Source: Caballeronia novacaledonica (GTDB lineage Bacteria; Pseudomonadota; Gammaproteobacteria; Burkholderiales; Burkholderiaceae). From it: a stretch of DNA of 64,000 nucleotides. Position 1 is the first letter of the stretch. Every line of letters starts with the position of its first letter. The stretch is taken from positions 79,519 through 143,518 of the forward strand of contig NZ_OGTP01000017.1 of assembly GCF_900258035.1 (NCBI RefSeq). The letters run 5' to 3'. The position numbers and the translations under genes are program-made. The notes beneath the pieces were generated by a model, which did not search any database, had not been told where the DNA came from, and saw only the letters and a list, made by a program, of their open reading frames with translations. Below, one piece after another: positions 53,027 through 61,967 of this stretch.

Positions 53027-54000
53027 GTCGCATCGGCGACGACTTCCGCTTTCTTCCGTCCCGAACGCGCCTTCTGCATCTCCAGCGGCGCAGTCAATCC
53101 CGCTACGGCCGCGCCCGATTGCATCAGGAACTCCCTGAACGCATTGGCGACCTGAGGCAAGCGCCGCTCCGACATATGCACCACATGCCATGCCCGCTCG
53201 ATCGGCGTCGATGGCACGGGAAGCGTCGCGAGCAAGCCCGCCTGCATCTCCAGCGCGCATGCGTGCAGCGACAGAAACGCAACGCCCAGTCCCGCTTCGA
53301 CGAGCTGCTTGATCGCCTCGTTGCTCGATAGCTCCGACGCCGCATGCAGCTTCAATCCCGCCTCCTTGAACAGCGCTTCGATCGCCACACGCGTGCCTGA
53401 TCCGCGCTCCCTCACGAGCAGATTCGCCGATTCGAGATCGGTCAGGCTCAGGCGCTTCGCGTGCATGAGCGGATGCGAGGGCGCAGCGACGAACGCCATC
53501 GGATGCTTGGCGAATGCCGCCGCGTTCGTGCGCAACTCGCGCGGCTGACGTCCCATGATCGCGAGATCGATTTCGTTCGTCGCGAGCATGCGCACGATGT
53601 CATCGCGATTGCCGATGCGAAACTGCAGCTTCACGCCGGGCCGTTCCTTCGTGAAGCGCACGAGCAGCGGCGGCACGAGATACTCCGCCGTCGTGATCGC
53701 GCCGATGCGCAACGTGCCGCCCAGTTCGCCGCGCAGCGCCGCCACTTCCTCGCCGGCCTCGTTCCAGAGACTCAGAATCTCGTTCGCATAGCGCGTCATC
53801 ACTTCACCGGCGGCCGTCAGTTGCACTTCGCGCCCCACTCTGCGCAAAAGCGGCGTGCCCGCGGCCTCCCCCAGCAGCGAGATTTGCAGCGATACCGCAG
53901 GCTGCGTGAGATGCAGTTCGTCAGCCGCACCCGAGATGCTGCCCACGCGCGCGACGGTCTGCAGCGTGCGCAATTGCCGGAAGGTGGTCGTCTTTAACAT
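52969..54000 (-). CDS. LysR-family regulator (CbbR-like), 3' end overlapping tRNA-Leu
   Basis: A 343-residue frame. The N-terminus is typical of the CbbR/CysL group: FRQLRTLQTVARVGSISGAADELHLTQPAVSLQISLLGEAAGTPLLRR. The ligand domain ends near residue 305. The last part (about 20 residues, rich in Arg and Thr) is read from the antisense strand of the tRNA-Leu gene and the stop codon lies within the tRNA (52969-52971). Divergent from the NDH-2-like gene at 54112, its likely target. Confidence 0.85.
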   Translation of the reverse strand: MLKTTTFRQLRTLQTVARVGSISGAADELHLTQPAVSLQISLLGEAAGTPLLRRVGREVQLTAAGEVMTRYANEILSLWNEAGEEVAALRGELGGTLRIGAITTAEYLVPPLLVRFTKERPGVKLQFRIGNRDDIVRMLATNEIDLAIMGRQPRELRTNAAAFAKHPMAFVAAPSHPLMHAKRLSLTDLESANLLVRERGSGTRVAIEALFKEAGLKLHAASELSSNEAIKQLVEAGLGVAFLSLHACALEMQAGLLATLPVPSTPIERAWHVVHMSERRLPQVANAFREFLMQSGAAVAGLTAPLEMQKARSGRKKAEVVADATGAQGGTRTRTPRGATPSR

Positions 54001-54010
54001 TAGTGAAAAC

Positions 54011-54027
54011 TTATGAGTCGGCGATAA
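54011..54027. promoter_or_regulatory. Candidate LysR box in the divergent region
   Basis: TTAT-N9-ATAA, containing a T-N11-A core, lies 11 bases upstream of the LysR start and 85 before the dehydrogenase start. CbbR-type proteins bind such TTA...TAA elements. Supported by location and symmetry only. Confidence 0.4.
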
Positions 54028-54111
54028 ATACTAAATGGCGCAAATGTTTTCGGGACCTTATATTTTTTCCAACGAGGTCGTCAAGCATCCAACAGCACTT
54101 CCGGGAGGTCC

Positions 54112-55464
54112 ATGATGTTGAATCCTCATGCGCAACACCAGGTCGATTCGCCCCATCGCATCGTCATCGTGGGCGGCGGCGCCGCCGGGCTCGAACTCGC
54201 GACGCGTCTTGGCAATGGCGTCGGCAAGCGGCGCCGCGCCGAAGTGATCCTCATCGACCGTTTTCCGACGCACTTCTGGAAGCCGCTTCTGCATGAAGTC
54301 GCGTCGGGCCAGATCGACGCGTCGAGCCATCAGATCGATTACGCCGCGCACGCGAAGTGGAATCACTTCCGCTTCGAGCAGGGCGCGCTCGCGAGCATCG
54401 ATCGCGGCCGGCGCGAGATCGTCATCGACGAAACAACCGATGTCGACGGACGTCCGCTCCTGCCGAAGCGAACGCTCGCTTTCGATACGCTCGTGCTCGC
54501 GCTCGGCAGCGTGACCAACTTCTTCTCGATTCCGGGCGCGGAACAGCACGCGTTGACGCTCGAAACCGTGGAGCAGGCGGAAACGTTCAGGCGGCGTCTG
54601 TTGTCGAGCCTGCTGCGTTCGAGTCATGCGCGGCAGGCGGCGCCCGGTTCGGCCGCGACGCCCGTTTCGGTGACGGTGATCGGCGGCGGCGCAACCGGCG
54701 TCGAGCTGGCCGCCGCGCTGCGTGGCTCGGCGGAAATGTTGCGCGACTATCATCTCGCGTCGCTGGATCCGGCCAACGACATCCGTATCCGCCTGCTGGA
54801 AGGCGCGCCGCGCGTGCTGCCCGCGTTGCCGGAGCGCATCTCGACGCGCGCTCAGGACGTGCTCGCGGGACTCGGCGTCGAGGTTCGGCTCGGCTGCCGC
54901 GTGCGTGCGGTGGATGCGAATGCGGTATCAACCGTCGATGGCGAAACGCTCGCCAGCGACATCACGATCTGGGCCGCCGGCGTGGAAGGGCCGCCCGTGT
55001 TGCGCACGTTCGAAGGACTGCCGTTGAACCGGCTCGGACAGGTCATCGTCGATGCCACGCTGCAAATGGAACCCGGCTCGGGCATCTACGCGATGGGCGA
55101 TTGCGCCGCGTGCGCCGCATCGAAAGGCGACGCGCTCGTGCCGCCGCGCGCGCAGGCCGCGTGGCAGCAGGCCGTCTATCTCGCCGATGCGCTCGCGCGC
55201 CGGCTCGACGATCGCGCCGTGCCGCTGTTCTCATATCGCGATCAGGGCACGCTCATTTCCTTCGGACGGGCGGGCGCGGCGGGCGCGCTGATGAGCGAAC
55301 TGCTGCGGCAGCCGGTGTTCATCGACGGATGGTTCGCGGCCTCGTGCTACCGGCATCTTTATCGCCGGCACATCATGGGGCTCACGGGCGTCAAGCGCGC
55401 CGTGATGTACGCCGCGAGCCAATGGCTGCGCGAGCGCGTGCGGCCCACGGTGAAGCTGAACTGA
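54112..55464 (+). CDS. Type II NADH dehydrogenase-like FAD oxidoreductase
   Basis: A 450-residue protein following GGGAGG (ATG 54112 or 54115). FAD site HRIVIVGGGAAGLELATRLG, the FWKPLLHEVASGQ motif characteristic of NDH-2, the NADH site VTVIGGGATGVELAAALRG and the second FAD motif IYAMGDCAAC, then a C-terminal amphipathic segment (YRRHIMGLTGVKRAVMYAASQWL) that may bind the membrane. The likely role is non-pumping NADH:quinone oxidoreduction. A LysR gene is divergent and a NuoM-like gene lies downstream. Confidence 0.9.
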   Translation: MMLNPHAQHQVDSPHRIVIVGGGAAGLELATRLGNGVGKRRRAEVILIDRFPTHFWKPLLHEVASGQIDASSHQIDYAAHAKWNHFRFEQGALASIDRGRREIVIDETTDVDGRPLLPKRTLAFDTLVLALGSVTNFFSIPGAEQHALTLETVEQAETFRRRLLSSLLRSSHARQAAPGSAATPVSVTVIGGGATGVELAAALRGSAEMLRDYHLASLDPANDIRIRLLEGAPRVLPALPERISTRAQDVLAGLGVEVRLGCRVRAVDANAVSTVDGETLASDITIWAAGVEGPPVLRTFEGLPLNRLGQVIVDATLQMEPGSGIYAMGDCAACAASKGDALVPPRAQAAWQQAVYLADALARRLDDRAVPLFSYRDQGTLISFGRAGAAGALMSELLRQPVFIDGWFAASCYRHLYRRHIMGLTGVKRAVMYAASQWLRERVRPTVKLN

Positions 55465-55482
55465 CGCGGGTGGCCGTGGCGC

Positions 55483-55731
55483 TTACCGCATCGCCACGGC
55501 CTCGCCGGACTGCGAGCGGCCCGACACGAGGCATTGCGATCTGAAAGCCTCGCGCTGGCTGCTCGCGGCGGCATGGCTGAAACCTTTGCCCAGCGCGTCG
55601 AATTCGATCTGATCGGCGCTCTGGGCGCACGCAGTCGCGCCGATGTCGCGCCCTTGCGCGTGAAGCATCGCGCGATCGGCGACGAGATATGCGACGAGCG
55701 CGAACACGACGGCCTTGAAAGCTTTTTTCAT
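55483..55731 (-). CDS. Small exported hypothetical protein
   Basis: An 82-residue product with a strong AAGGAGA ahead of ATG 55731 and an N-terminal hydrophobic segment (KAVVFALVAYLVADRAMLHA) that may be a signal peptide or anchor. The rest is polar with two Cys. No family is recognised. It faces the NDH-2-like gene. Confidence 0.55.
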   Translation of the reverse strand: MKKAFKAVVFALVAYLVADRAMLHAQGRDIGATACAQSADQIEFDALGKGFSHAAASSQREAFRSQCLVSGRSQSGEAVAMR

Positions 55732-55910
55732 GCTTGTCTCCTTGCGTTCTAGGCTAAGGGCCAGCCCGCTCCGGGCAAATCAGGGCAAGCCCGGAGCGAA
55801 CGCATGGTTTTTTTCACGAGGCGCCCGCAAAACCGGCAGGCGGTAAAAATGTCAATGCCGTCCAGTGCAATGAATTTGATACTCCGCAATGCCCCCAAAA
55901 CCTTTTCTTT

Positions 55911-55952
55911 GGGTTATCCTCGTTAACCCTTAGGAATACGCCTAGCGTATTC
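55911..55952. repeat. Two adjacent inverted repeats upstream of the NuoM-like gene
   Basis: GGGTTA-N7-TAACCC (55911-55929) is followed five bases later by GAATACGC-CTA-GCGTATTC (55934-55952), a perfect 8-bp stem. They lie in the 347-nt gap 55732-56078, which shows no coding frame that I can support. They could be operators or a leader structure for the NuoM-like gene. Confidence 0.5.
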
Positions 55953-56078
55953 GAGTTGCGGTTCCGGACTCCAACCTCCCCGCATCTCGTCCCGCCTTAC
56001 ATTCCACTGTCACCGCGCTTTCCCGCGAACACGTTCATCGCGTGCTGGCCGTGCTTTGCGCCTGATTCAAGCCAACTT

Positions 56079-57611
56079 ATGCATCTGCCGTCCGTTCTCA
56101 GCTTTCTCATCTGGATTCCAGTGGTGTCGGGCATCTTCGTGTTGACGTTCAGCGCCTCGGCCACGCTCTCGCGCGCCGTCGCGCTTTTCGGCGCGATCCT
56201 CGGACTGCTGCCGTTGGTGCCGCTGTTGTCGCGCTTCGACGCGTCCTCCAGCGCGATGCAATTCGCCGAGCGCGTCGAGTGGCTGCCGCAGTTCGGCATC
56301 TCGTACCATCTCGGCATCGACGGCATTTCGCTGTGGTTCACCGTGCTGACGGCGGTGACGACGCTCATCATCTTCATCGCGTCGTGGCAGTCAGTGACGA
56401 AGCAGGTGGCGCAGTACTACGGCGCGTTTCTCGTGCTCTCGGGCTGCATGCAGGGCGTATTCGCGTCGCTCGACGGCATGCTGTTCTTCGTATTCTTCGA
56501 GGCGTCGCTGATTCCGCTGTATCTGCTGATCGGCACATGGGGCGGCGAGCGGCGCGTGTATGCGGCGATCCGCTTCTTCTTTTTTTCGCTGCTCGGCTCG
56601 CTCGCGATGCTGGCCGCGCTGATCTATCTGTGGACGCAGGCGCATACGTTCGACATCGACGCATGGCGTCATCTGAAGCTCGGCTTCGCGCCGCAGATCG
56701 TCGTCTTCGTGTGCTTCCTGGCCGCTTTCTCGGTCAAGGTGCCGATGTGGCCGGTCCACACGTGGCTCCCCGACGTGAACTCGGAAGGCCCGACAGGCGC
56801 GGCAGTTCTGCTCGGCATGCTGAAGATCGGCGGCTACGGCATGTTGCGCTATGTGTTGCCGATCGTCCCCGACGCCTCCCACTTCTTCGCCCCCGCGATG
56901 ATCGCGCTGTCGCTCGTCGCGGTCATTTACGGCAGCCTCGTCGCGCTCGCGCAGACGGACATGCGCAAGCTGCTCGCTTACTCGGCGGTCGCGCACATGG
57001 GTCTCGTGACGCTCGGCCTCTTCACCTTCGACCGCATGGGCACGGAAGGCGCGGTCGTGCAGATGCTGTCGTACGGCATCGTGTCCGGCGCGATGCTGCT
57101 GTGCACGGGCGTACTGGTCGAGCGCACGAAAAACGGTTCGATCGATGCGTATGGCGGCGTCGCCAACACGATGCCCCGCTTCGCCGTCTGCGCGATGCTG
57201 TTCTCGATGGCCAATGTCGGCCTGCCCGGCACGTCGGGTTTCGTCGGCGAGTTTCTGGTGCTGATGGGCGCGATCCGCCTGAACTTCTGGATCGGCGCGG
57301 CGGCGGCTTCGTCGCTGATTCTGAGCGCGGCCTATACGCTCTGGATGGTCAAGCGCGTGATCTTCGGCGCGGTGAAAAACGAGCGCGTGGCCGGCCTGCG
57401 CGATCTCGGCAAGCGCGAACTCGCGCTCTTCGGCGCGATGGCCGTGCTGGTGCTCGCGATCGGCGTGCATCCGAAGACCTTCACGGACGCGATGGGCCCG
57501 TCGGTCGAGCGCCTCGTGTCGGCGGTGCAGGGCTCGACGCTGCCCGGCGATGCCAGCGCGCCTTCGTACAACGCGCGTCACGAAACCGTATCGGAACGCA
57601 CGCCGGGCTAA
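56079..57611 (+). CDS. Orphan NADH-quinone oxidoreductase subunit M-like proton translocator
   Basis: A 510-residue membrane protein of the NuoM/MrpD family, about fourteen hydrophobic segments. The key charged residues of the antiporter-like fold are visible: Glu in FFVFFEASLIPLYLLIG, Lys in FSVKVPMWPVHTWLPDVNSEGPT, and Lys in MRKLLAYSAVAHMG. The rest of the complex I operon is absent here, and so is a DUF2309 (DabA) partner that would make it a DAB inorganic-carbon pump. Start at ATG 56079 has only a weak ribosome-binding site. Confidence 0.88.
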   Translation: MHLPSVLSFLIWIPVVSGIFVLTFSASATLSRAVALFGAILGLLPLVPLLSRFDASSSAMQFAERVEWLPQFGISYHLGIDGISLWFTVLTAVTTLIIFIASWQSVTKQVAQYYGAFLVLSGCMQGVFASLDGMLFFVFFEASLIPLYLLIGTWGGERRVYAAIRFFFFSLLGSLAMLAALIYLWTQAHTFDIDAWRHLKLGFAPQIVVFVCFLAAFSVKVPMWPVHTWLPDVNSEGPTGAAVLLGMLKIGGYGMLRYVLPIVPDASHFFAPAMIALSLVAVIYGSLVALAQTDMRKLLAYSAVAHMGLVTLGLFTFDRMGTEGAVVQMLSYGIVSGAMLLCTGVLVERTKNGSIDAYGGVANTMPRFAVCAMLFSMANVGLPGTSGFVGEFLVLMGAIRLNFWIGAAAASSLILSAAYTLWMVKRVIFGAVKNERVAGLRDLGKRELALFGAMAVLVLAIGVHPKTFTDAMGPSVERLVSAVQGSTLPGDASAPSYNARHETVSERTPG

Positions 57612-57921
57612 GGTCGATATATTTCGATTTCCTGATCATTCGACGAAAAAGCATCGGCCCGCGTAATCGCGGATCGACGCAGATCACGCCGAAAAGCTTA
57701 TGATAGGCACCTGCGGCGCACGCATCCCGCACGCATCCCGCACGTATCCGTTGCGCGCGCCGCGCCAGCAAAGATCGAAAAGCCACGCTAACATCTGATC
57801 ATTCGCGGATCGACGCTGCCCGCCCTCCAAGCACAACGGGAAGCCCGCCCGCCTCGCATCGCCTGCTCCACCCGAAATTTGAAATGCAATCGTTCGATAT
57901 GCAGTCAATGGAGGCCTGGAC
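57612..57921. repeat. Repeat-containing intergenic region before the symporter
   Basis: This 310-nt gap has an 11-bp tandem repeat GCACGCATCCC in three copies (57718-57750, third copy with two changes). It also has two direct-repeat pairs: CTGATCATTCG at 57632 and 57795, and TCGCGGATCGACGC at 57667 and 57803. The paired repeats suggest a short ancestral duplication or a multi-site regulatory region for the symporter gene. No gene is seen. Confidence 0.6.
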
Positions 57922-59226
57922 ATGAAGAAGAATTCCGCAGCCATCTGGATTCTGGTCGCGATGATCATCGGGATCGGGATCGGCTACATGATCTTCTCGA
58001 GTTTCCCCGACAAGAAGAGCGCGACGGAAATAGCCGGCTACATCTCGCTCGTATCCGACGTCTTTCTGCGGCTCATCAAGATGCTGATCGGTCCGCTCGT
58101 GTTTTCCACGCTGGTCGTCGGCATTGCGCACATGGGCGACGCCGCTTCGGTCGGGCGCGTGTTCGCCAAGGCGCTGGGCTGGTTCATCACCGCTTCCCTC
58201 GTTTCGCTGCTGCTCGGTCTGGTGATGTCGAATCTGCTTCGGCCCGGAGACAACCTCGGATTGCCGCTGCCCGACATCGGCGCATCGGCGAATCTCGCGA
58301 CATCGAAATTCACGCTGAAAGACTTCGTCGGCCACATGGTGCCGCGCTCGTTCGCCGAGGCAATGGCCAACAACGAGATCCTGCAGATCGTCGTGTTCTC
58401 GATGTTCTTCGGCGTCGCGCTCGCCGCGCTCGGCGAGAAAGGCAAGGTGCTGCTCGATGCGATCGATCAGCTCTCGCACGTGATGCTCAAGATCACCGGG
58501 TACGTGATGAAGCTCGCGCCGCTCGCCGTGCTTTCCGCGATGGCCGCCACCGTCGCGGTCAACGGCCTGACCATTCTGCTGAAGTTCGCCGTCTTCATGG
58601 CCGATTTCTATCTCAGCCTGTTTATCCTGTGGGGCCTGCTCGTGCTCGCGGGCTTCGCCTTTCTGCGGCGGCGCGTCTTCAGGCTGCTGGTGCTCATCAA
58701 GGAAGCGTTCATGCTGTCGTTCGCGACCGCGAGTTCCGAAGCCGCGTATCCGAAGATCCTCGACGCGCTCGACCGCTTCGGCGTGAAGCGCAAGATCTCC
58801 AGCTTCGTGATGCCGATGGGCTACTCCTTCAACCTCGACGGCTCGATGATGTACTGCACGTTCGCGTCGCTCTTCATCGCGCAGGCGTACAACATTCATC
58901 TGTCGATCAGCACGCAGATCACGATGCTGCTGATCCTCATGCTGACGTCGAAGGGCATGGCCGGCGTGCCGCGCGCGTCGCTGGTCGTGATCGCGGCCAC
59001 GCTCAATCACTTCAACATTCCCGAGGCGGGCTTGCTGCTGATCCTCGGCGTGGACACCTTCCTCGACATGGGCCGCTCCGCCACCAACGCGGTCGGCAAT
59101 TCCATCGCGAGCGCGGTGGTCGCCAAGTGGGAAGGCGAATTGTTGTCGGAACCGGAAGCGGCGGCGAATGCGGCGCGCATCGAGGCCGAACAGGAAGCCT
59201 CGCTGGCGCATCCGGCGCAAGTCTGA
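57922..59226 (+). CDS. Dicarboxylate/amino acid:cation symporter (DAACS family)
   Basis: A 434-residue symporter of the GltP/DctA family. Signatures: AFMLSFATASSEAAYPKIL (the serine-rich hairpin), MPMGYSFNLDGSMMYCTFASLFIAQAYN, and VDTFLDMGRSATNAVGNSIASAVVAKWEGE. Substrates are C4-dicarboxylates, glutamate or aspartate. The serine motif ATASSEAAYPKI resembles glutamate/aspartate carriers. It is co-transcribed with the binding protein that starts 12 nt later. Confidence 0.92.
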   Translation: MKKNSAAIWILVAMIIGIGIGYMIFSSFPDKKSATEIAGYISLVSDVFLRLIKMLIGPLVFSTLVVGIAHMGDAASVGRVFAKALGWFITASLVSLLLGLVMSNLLRPGDNLGLPLPDIGASANLATSKFTLKDFVGHMVPRSFAEAMANNEILQIVVFSMFFGVALAALGEKGKVLLDAIDQLSHVMLKITGYVMKLAPLAVLSAMAATVAVNGLTILLKFAVFMADFYLSLFILWGLLVLAGFAFLRRRVFRLLVLIKEAFMLSFATASSEAAYPKILDALDRFGVKRKISSFVMPMGYSFNLDGSMMYCTFASLFIAQAYNIHLSISTQITMLLILMLTSKGMAGVPRASLVVIAATLNHFNIPEAGLLLILGVDTFLDMGRSATNAVGNSIASAVVAKWEGELLSEPEAAANAARIEAEQEASLAHPAQV

Positions 59227-59238
59227 CGGAGGCGAGCC

Positions 59239-60186
59239 ATGATGACGCAGCGCTTCCTGGCAGCGCTGGCGCTAGCCGGCCTGATCGCCACGGCTTTTTG
59301 CGCGCACGCAGCCGACGACGTGCAAGCCCCTGCGCCGAACAACGACGCGTTCGCGCCCGCGACGCTCTCCGGAACGCTCGCCAAGGCGCGCGACACGGGG
59401 ACGATCGCGCTGGGCTACCGCGAATCGTCGGTGCCGTTTTCGTATCTCGATGCGCGCAAGGAACCGATCGGCTATTCCATCGAACTGTGCAAGGCGCTCG
59501 CCGCGGCGGTCGGCAACGCGGTCCACAGGAGCCTCAAGATTCAGTGGGTGCCGGTGACGCCGGAAAATCGTATCGATGCCGTCGCCGATGGCCGCGTCGA
59601 TCTCGAATGCGGCTCGACCACGAGCAACGTCGAACGGCAAAAGCGCGTGGCCTTCTCGCCGATCTTCTTCGTCGCGGGCACGAAGGTGATGGTCAGGCAA
59701 GGCTCGCCGATCCGCTCGTTTCGCGATCTGGCGGGCAAGAAGGTCGCGGTGACGGCGGGCACGACCAACGAAAAGGCGCTGCGCGACATCGACAAAAAGT
59801 TCGGGCTCGGCATTCAATTGCAGGTCGTGCCGGATCACGCGGAAGGCTTCGCGCGCGTGGCAAACGGCCAGGCCGATGCCTTCGCCACCGACGACGTGCT
59901 GCTGTACGGACTCATCGCCGAAAACGCGGCGAAGGGCGGCGCGTATCAGGTCGTCGGCGATTATCTGTCGTACGACCCGTACGGCATCATGTATCGCCGG
60001 AACGATCCGCAGCTCGCGCAAGTGGTGACGGACACGTTCCACGAACTCGCGGCGGATGGCGAAATCGAGCGGCAGTACAAGCGCTGGTTCCTGCAACGTC
60101 TGCCGTCGGGAACGAGCCTCGACATGCCGATGAGCGCGCAGCTCGAAAGCATCATCGAGACGATGGCGGGCGGCGAGGCGCAGTGA
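59239..60186 (+). CDS. Amino-acid substrate-binding protein (GltI-like, SBP family 3)
   Basis: A 315-residue exported protein with a signal peptide (ALALAGLIATAFCAHA) and the family 3 fold: TIALGYRESSVPFSYLDARKEPIGYSIELCKAL, VDLECGSTTSNVERQK, then FRDLAGKKVAVTAGTTNEKAL. It resembles glutamate/aspartate binding proteins of ABC systems, but no permease or ATPase gene follows; instead it is paired with a cation symporter. Confidence 0.9.
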   Translation: MMTQRFLAALALAGLIATAFCAHAADDVQAPAPNNDAFAPATLSGTLAKARDTGTIALGYRESSVPFSYLDARKEPIGYSIELCKALAAAVGNAVHRSLKIQWVPVTPENRIDAVADGRVDLECGSTTSNVERQKRVAFSPIFFVAGTKVMVRQGSPIRSFRDLAGKKVAVTAGTTNEKALRDIDKKFGLGIQLQVVPDHAEGFARVANGQADAFATDDVLLYGLIAENAAKGGAYQVVGDYLSYDPYGIMYRRNDPQLAQVVTDTFHELAADGEIERQYKRWFLQRLPSGTSLDMPMSAQLESIIETMAGGEAQ

Positions 60187-60196
60187 GCGCGCGCCG

Positions 60197-61849
60197 CTAT
60201 TCGTCCACGAGCTGGCGGACGCGCGCGGCGAGCGTCTCGATCGAGAACGGCTTGGTCAGCACCTGCATGCCGGGATCGAGACGGCCACTGCCGATCACCG
60301 AGTTTTCCGCGTAGCCGGTGATGAACAGCACCTTCAGTTCGGGGCGCGCCTGCCGCGCGGCATCGGCCATCTGGCGGCCGTTCATGCCGCCGGGAAGGCC
60401 GACATCGCTGATCAGCAAATCGATCCTCACATTCGACTGCAGGAGTTTCAGGCCAGCGACGCTGTCCGCCGCTTCGATCACCTGATAGCCGGCCTCTTCG
60501 AGCACATCGACGATCAGCATGCGCACGCTCGGTTCATCGTCGACGATCAGGATCGTCTCGCCGGCTTCCGCACCCGAGACGGGCGACGCGGCCTGATCGG
60601 CGGCGTCGCCATCGACACCGCCGTAAAAGCGCGGCAGATAGATGCACACCGTCGTGCCCTGCCCGGCTTCCGAATAAATGCGCACCTGTCCGCCGGATTG
60701 CCTGGCGAAGCCGTAGATCATCGAGAGACCGAGGCCGGTGCCCATGCCGATCGGCTTGGTGGTGAAGAACGGATCGAACGCCTTCGCGATCACGTCCGGC
60801 GTCATGCCGGTTCCGGTATCGGTCACGCACAGCGACAGGAACTGGCCTTCGGGCATGTCGTGCGTCTGGGCCGCGCGCAGGTCGATCCATCGGTTGGCGG
60901 TTTCGATCGTGATGCGGCCGCCATCGGGCATCGCGTCTCTTGCATTGATGCACAGATTCAGCAGCGCGTTTTCGAGCTGACCCGAATCGACCAGCGCGGG
61001 CCACAAACCCGCCGCGCCGACGGCCTCGACCCTGATGCCCGGCCCGGCCGTGCGCTGAATCAGATCGGTCATGCCGTTCACGAGCGCGTTGACGTCCGTG
61101 GGGCGTGGATCGAGCGTCTGCCGCCGCGAAAACGCGAGCAGCCGGTGCGTCAACGCCGCCGCGCGCCGCACCGCGCCTTGCGCCGCGACGACGTACTTGT
61201 CGACCTCGGCGACGCGCCCCTGACTCAGCCGGATGCTCAGCAACTGCAGCGAGCCCGACACGCCCGCCAGCAGATTGTTGAAGTCGTGCGCGAGGCCGCC
61301 GGTGAGCTGGCCGACCGCTTCCATCTTCTGCGATTGCCGCAGTTGTTCTTCCGCGCGCATCAGCTCGGCCGTGCGCGCGGCGACCCGTTGCTCGAGCGTC
61401 TCGTTGAGCGCCCGCAGCGACGCGGCCGCGCGATCGCGCTCTTCCTCGGCCTTCTTGCGCGCCGAGATATCGCGAAACAGAACCGACACTTGCCGCAGGC
61501 TCGCCGGTTCGACGCGCGCCGCCGACACTTCGATGTGCCGTCCCGCCGTCAGAAAGTAGCGCTCGAAACGGGCCGGAACGCCGGTGCGCAGCACCCCGCC
61601 GTAAAGTGCGATCCAATGGTCCGCCTCGGTCGGATCGATTTCGCGCAAGGTCTTGCCGAGCACGTCCGGAATGCCCGTGTGCCGCTCGTATCCCGGATTC
61701 GCTTCGAGGTGGACGTAATCGCTGAGCGGACCGTGCGGACCGTCGAAGAATTCGATGATGCAGAAGCCATCGTCGATCGCGTTGAAGAGCGCGCGATAAC
61801 GCGCCACGGCGGAGAGACGGCGTGCGTCGGAATCGGGGTTTTGGGTCAT
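60197..61849 (-). CDS. Hybrid sensor histidine kinase (PAS-HisKA-HATPase-REC)
   Basis: A 550-residue soluble kinase. A PAS domain (about 10-135), a coiled linker, the H-box LAHDFNNLLAGVSGSLQLL, HATPase motifs (NLCINARDAMPDGGRI, TDTGTGM, GMGTGLGLSMIYGF), and a C-terminal receiver with Asp in LLISDVGLPGGMNG. The HDFNNLL type is common in blue-light and PAS-sensing hybrid kinases; no LOV cysteine motif (NCRFLQ) is present. No output partner is adjacent. Confidence 0.92.
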   Translation of the reverse strand: MTQNPDSDARRLSAVARYRALFNAIDDGFCIIEFFDGPHGPLSDYVHLEANPGYERHTGIPDVLGKTLREIDPTEADHWIALYGGVLRTGVPARFERYFLTAGRHIEVSAARVEPASLRQVSVLFRDISARKKAEEERDRAAASLRALNETLEQRVAARTAELMRAEEQLRQSQKMEAVGQLTGGLAHDFNNLLAGVSGSLQLLSIRLSQGRVAEVDKYVVAAQGAVRRAAALTHRLLAFSRRQTLDPRPTDVNALVNGMTDLIQRTAGPGIRVEAVGAAGLWPALVDSGQLENALLNLCINARDAMPDGGRITIETANRWIDLRAAQTHDMPEGQFLSLCVTDTGTGMTPDVIAKAFDPFFTTKPIGMGTGLGLSMIYGFARQSGGQVRIYSEAGQGTTVCIYLPRFYGGVDGDAADQAASPVSGAEAGETILIVDDEPSVRMLIVDVLEEAGYQVIEAADSVAGLKLLQSNVRIDLLISDVGLPGGMNGRQMADAARQARPELKVLFITGYAENSVIGSGRLDPGMQVLTKPFSIETLAARVRQLVDE

Positions 61850-61967
61850 CGGCGGAAATGCTGGTTGATCGCGCGGCGCGAGCGTACGGCAACGCTAGCA
61901 CACGGCGCACCCGAGCAATACCTCTCGTCTTAGCGACGAACTTTCGTCCAGCATTCCGCGCTTTATT

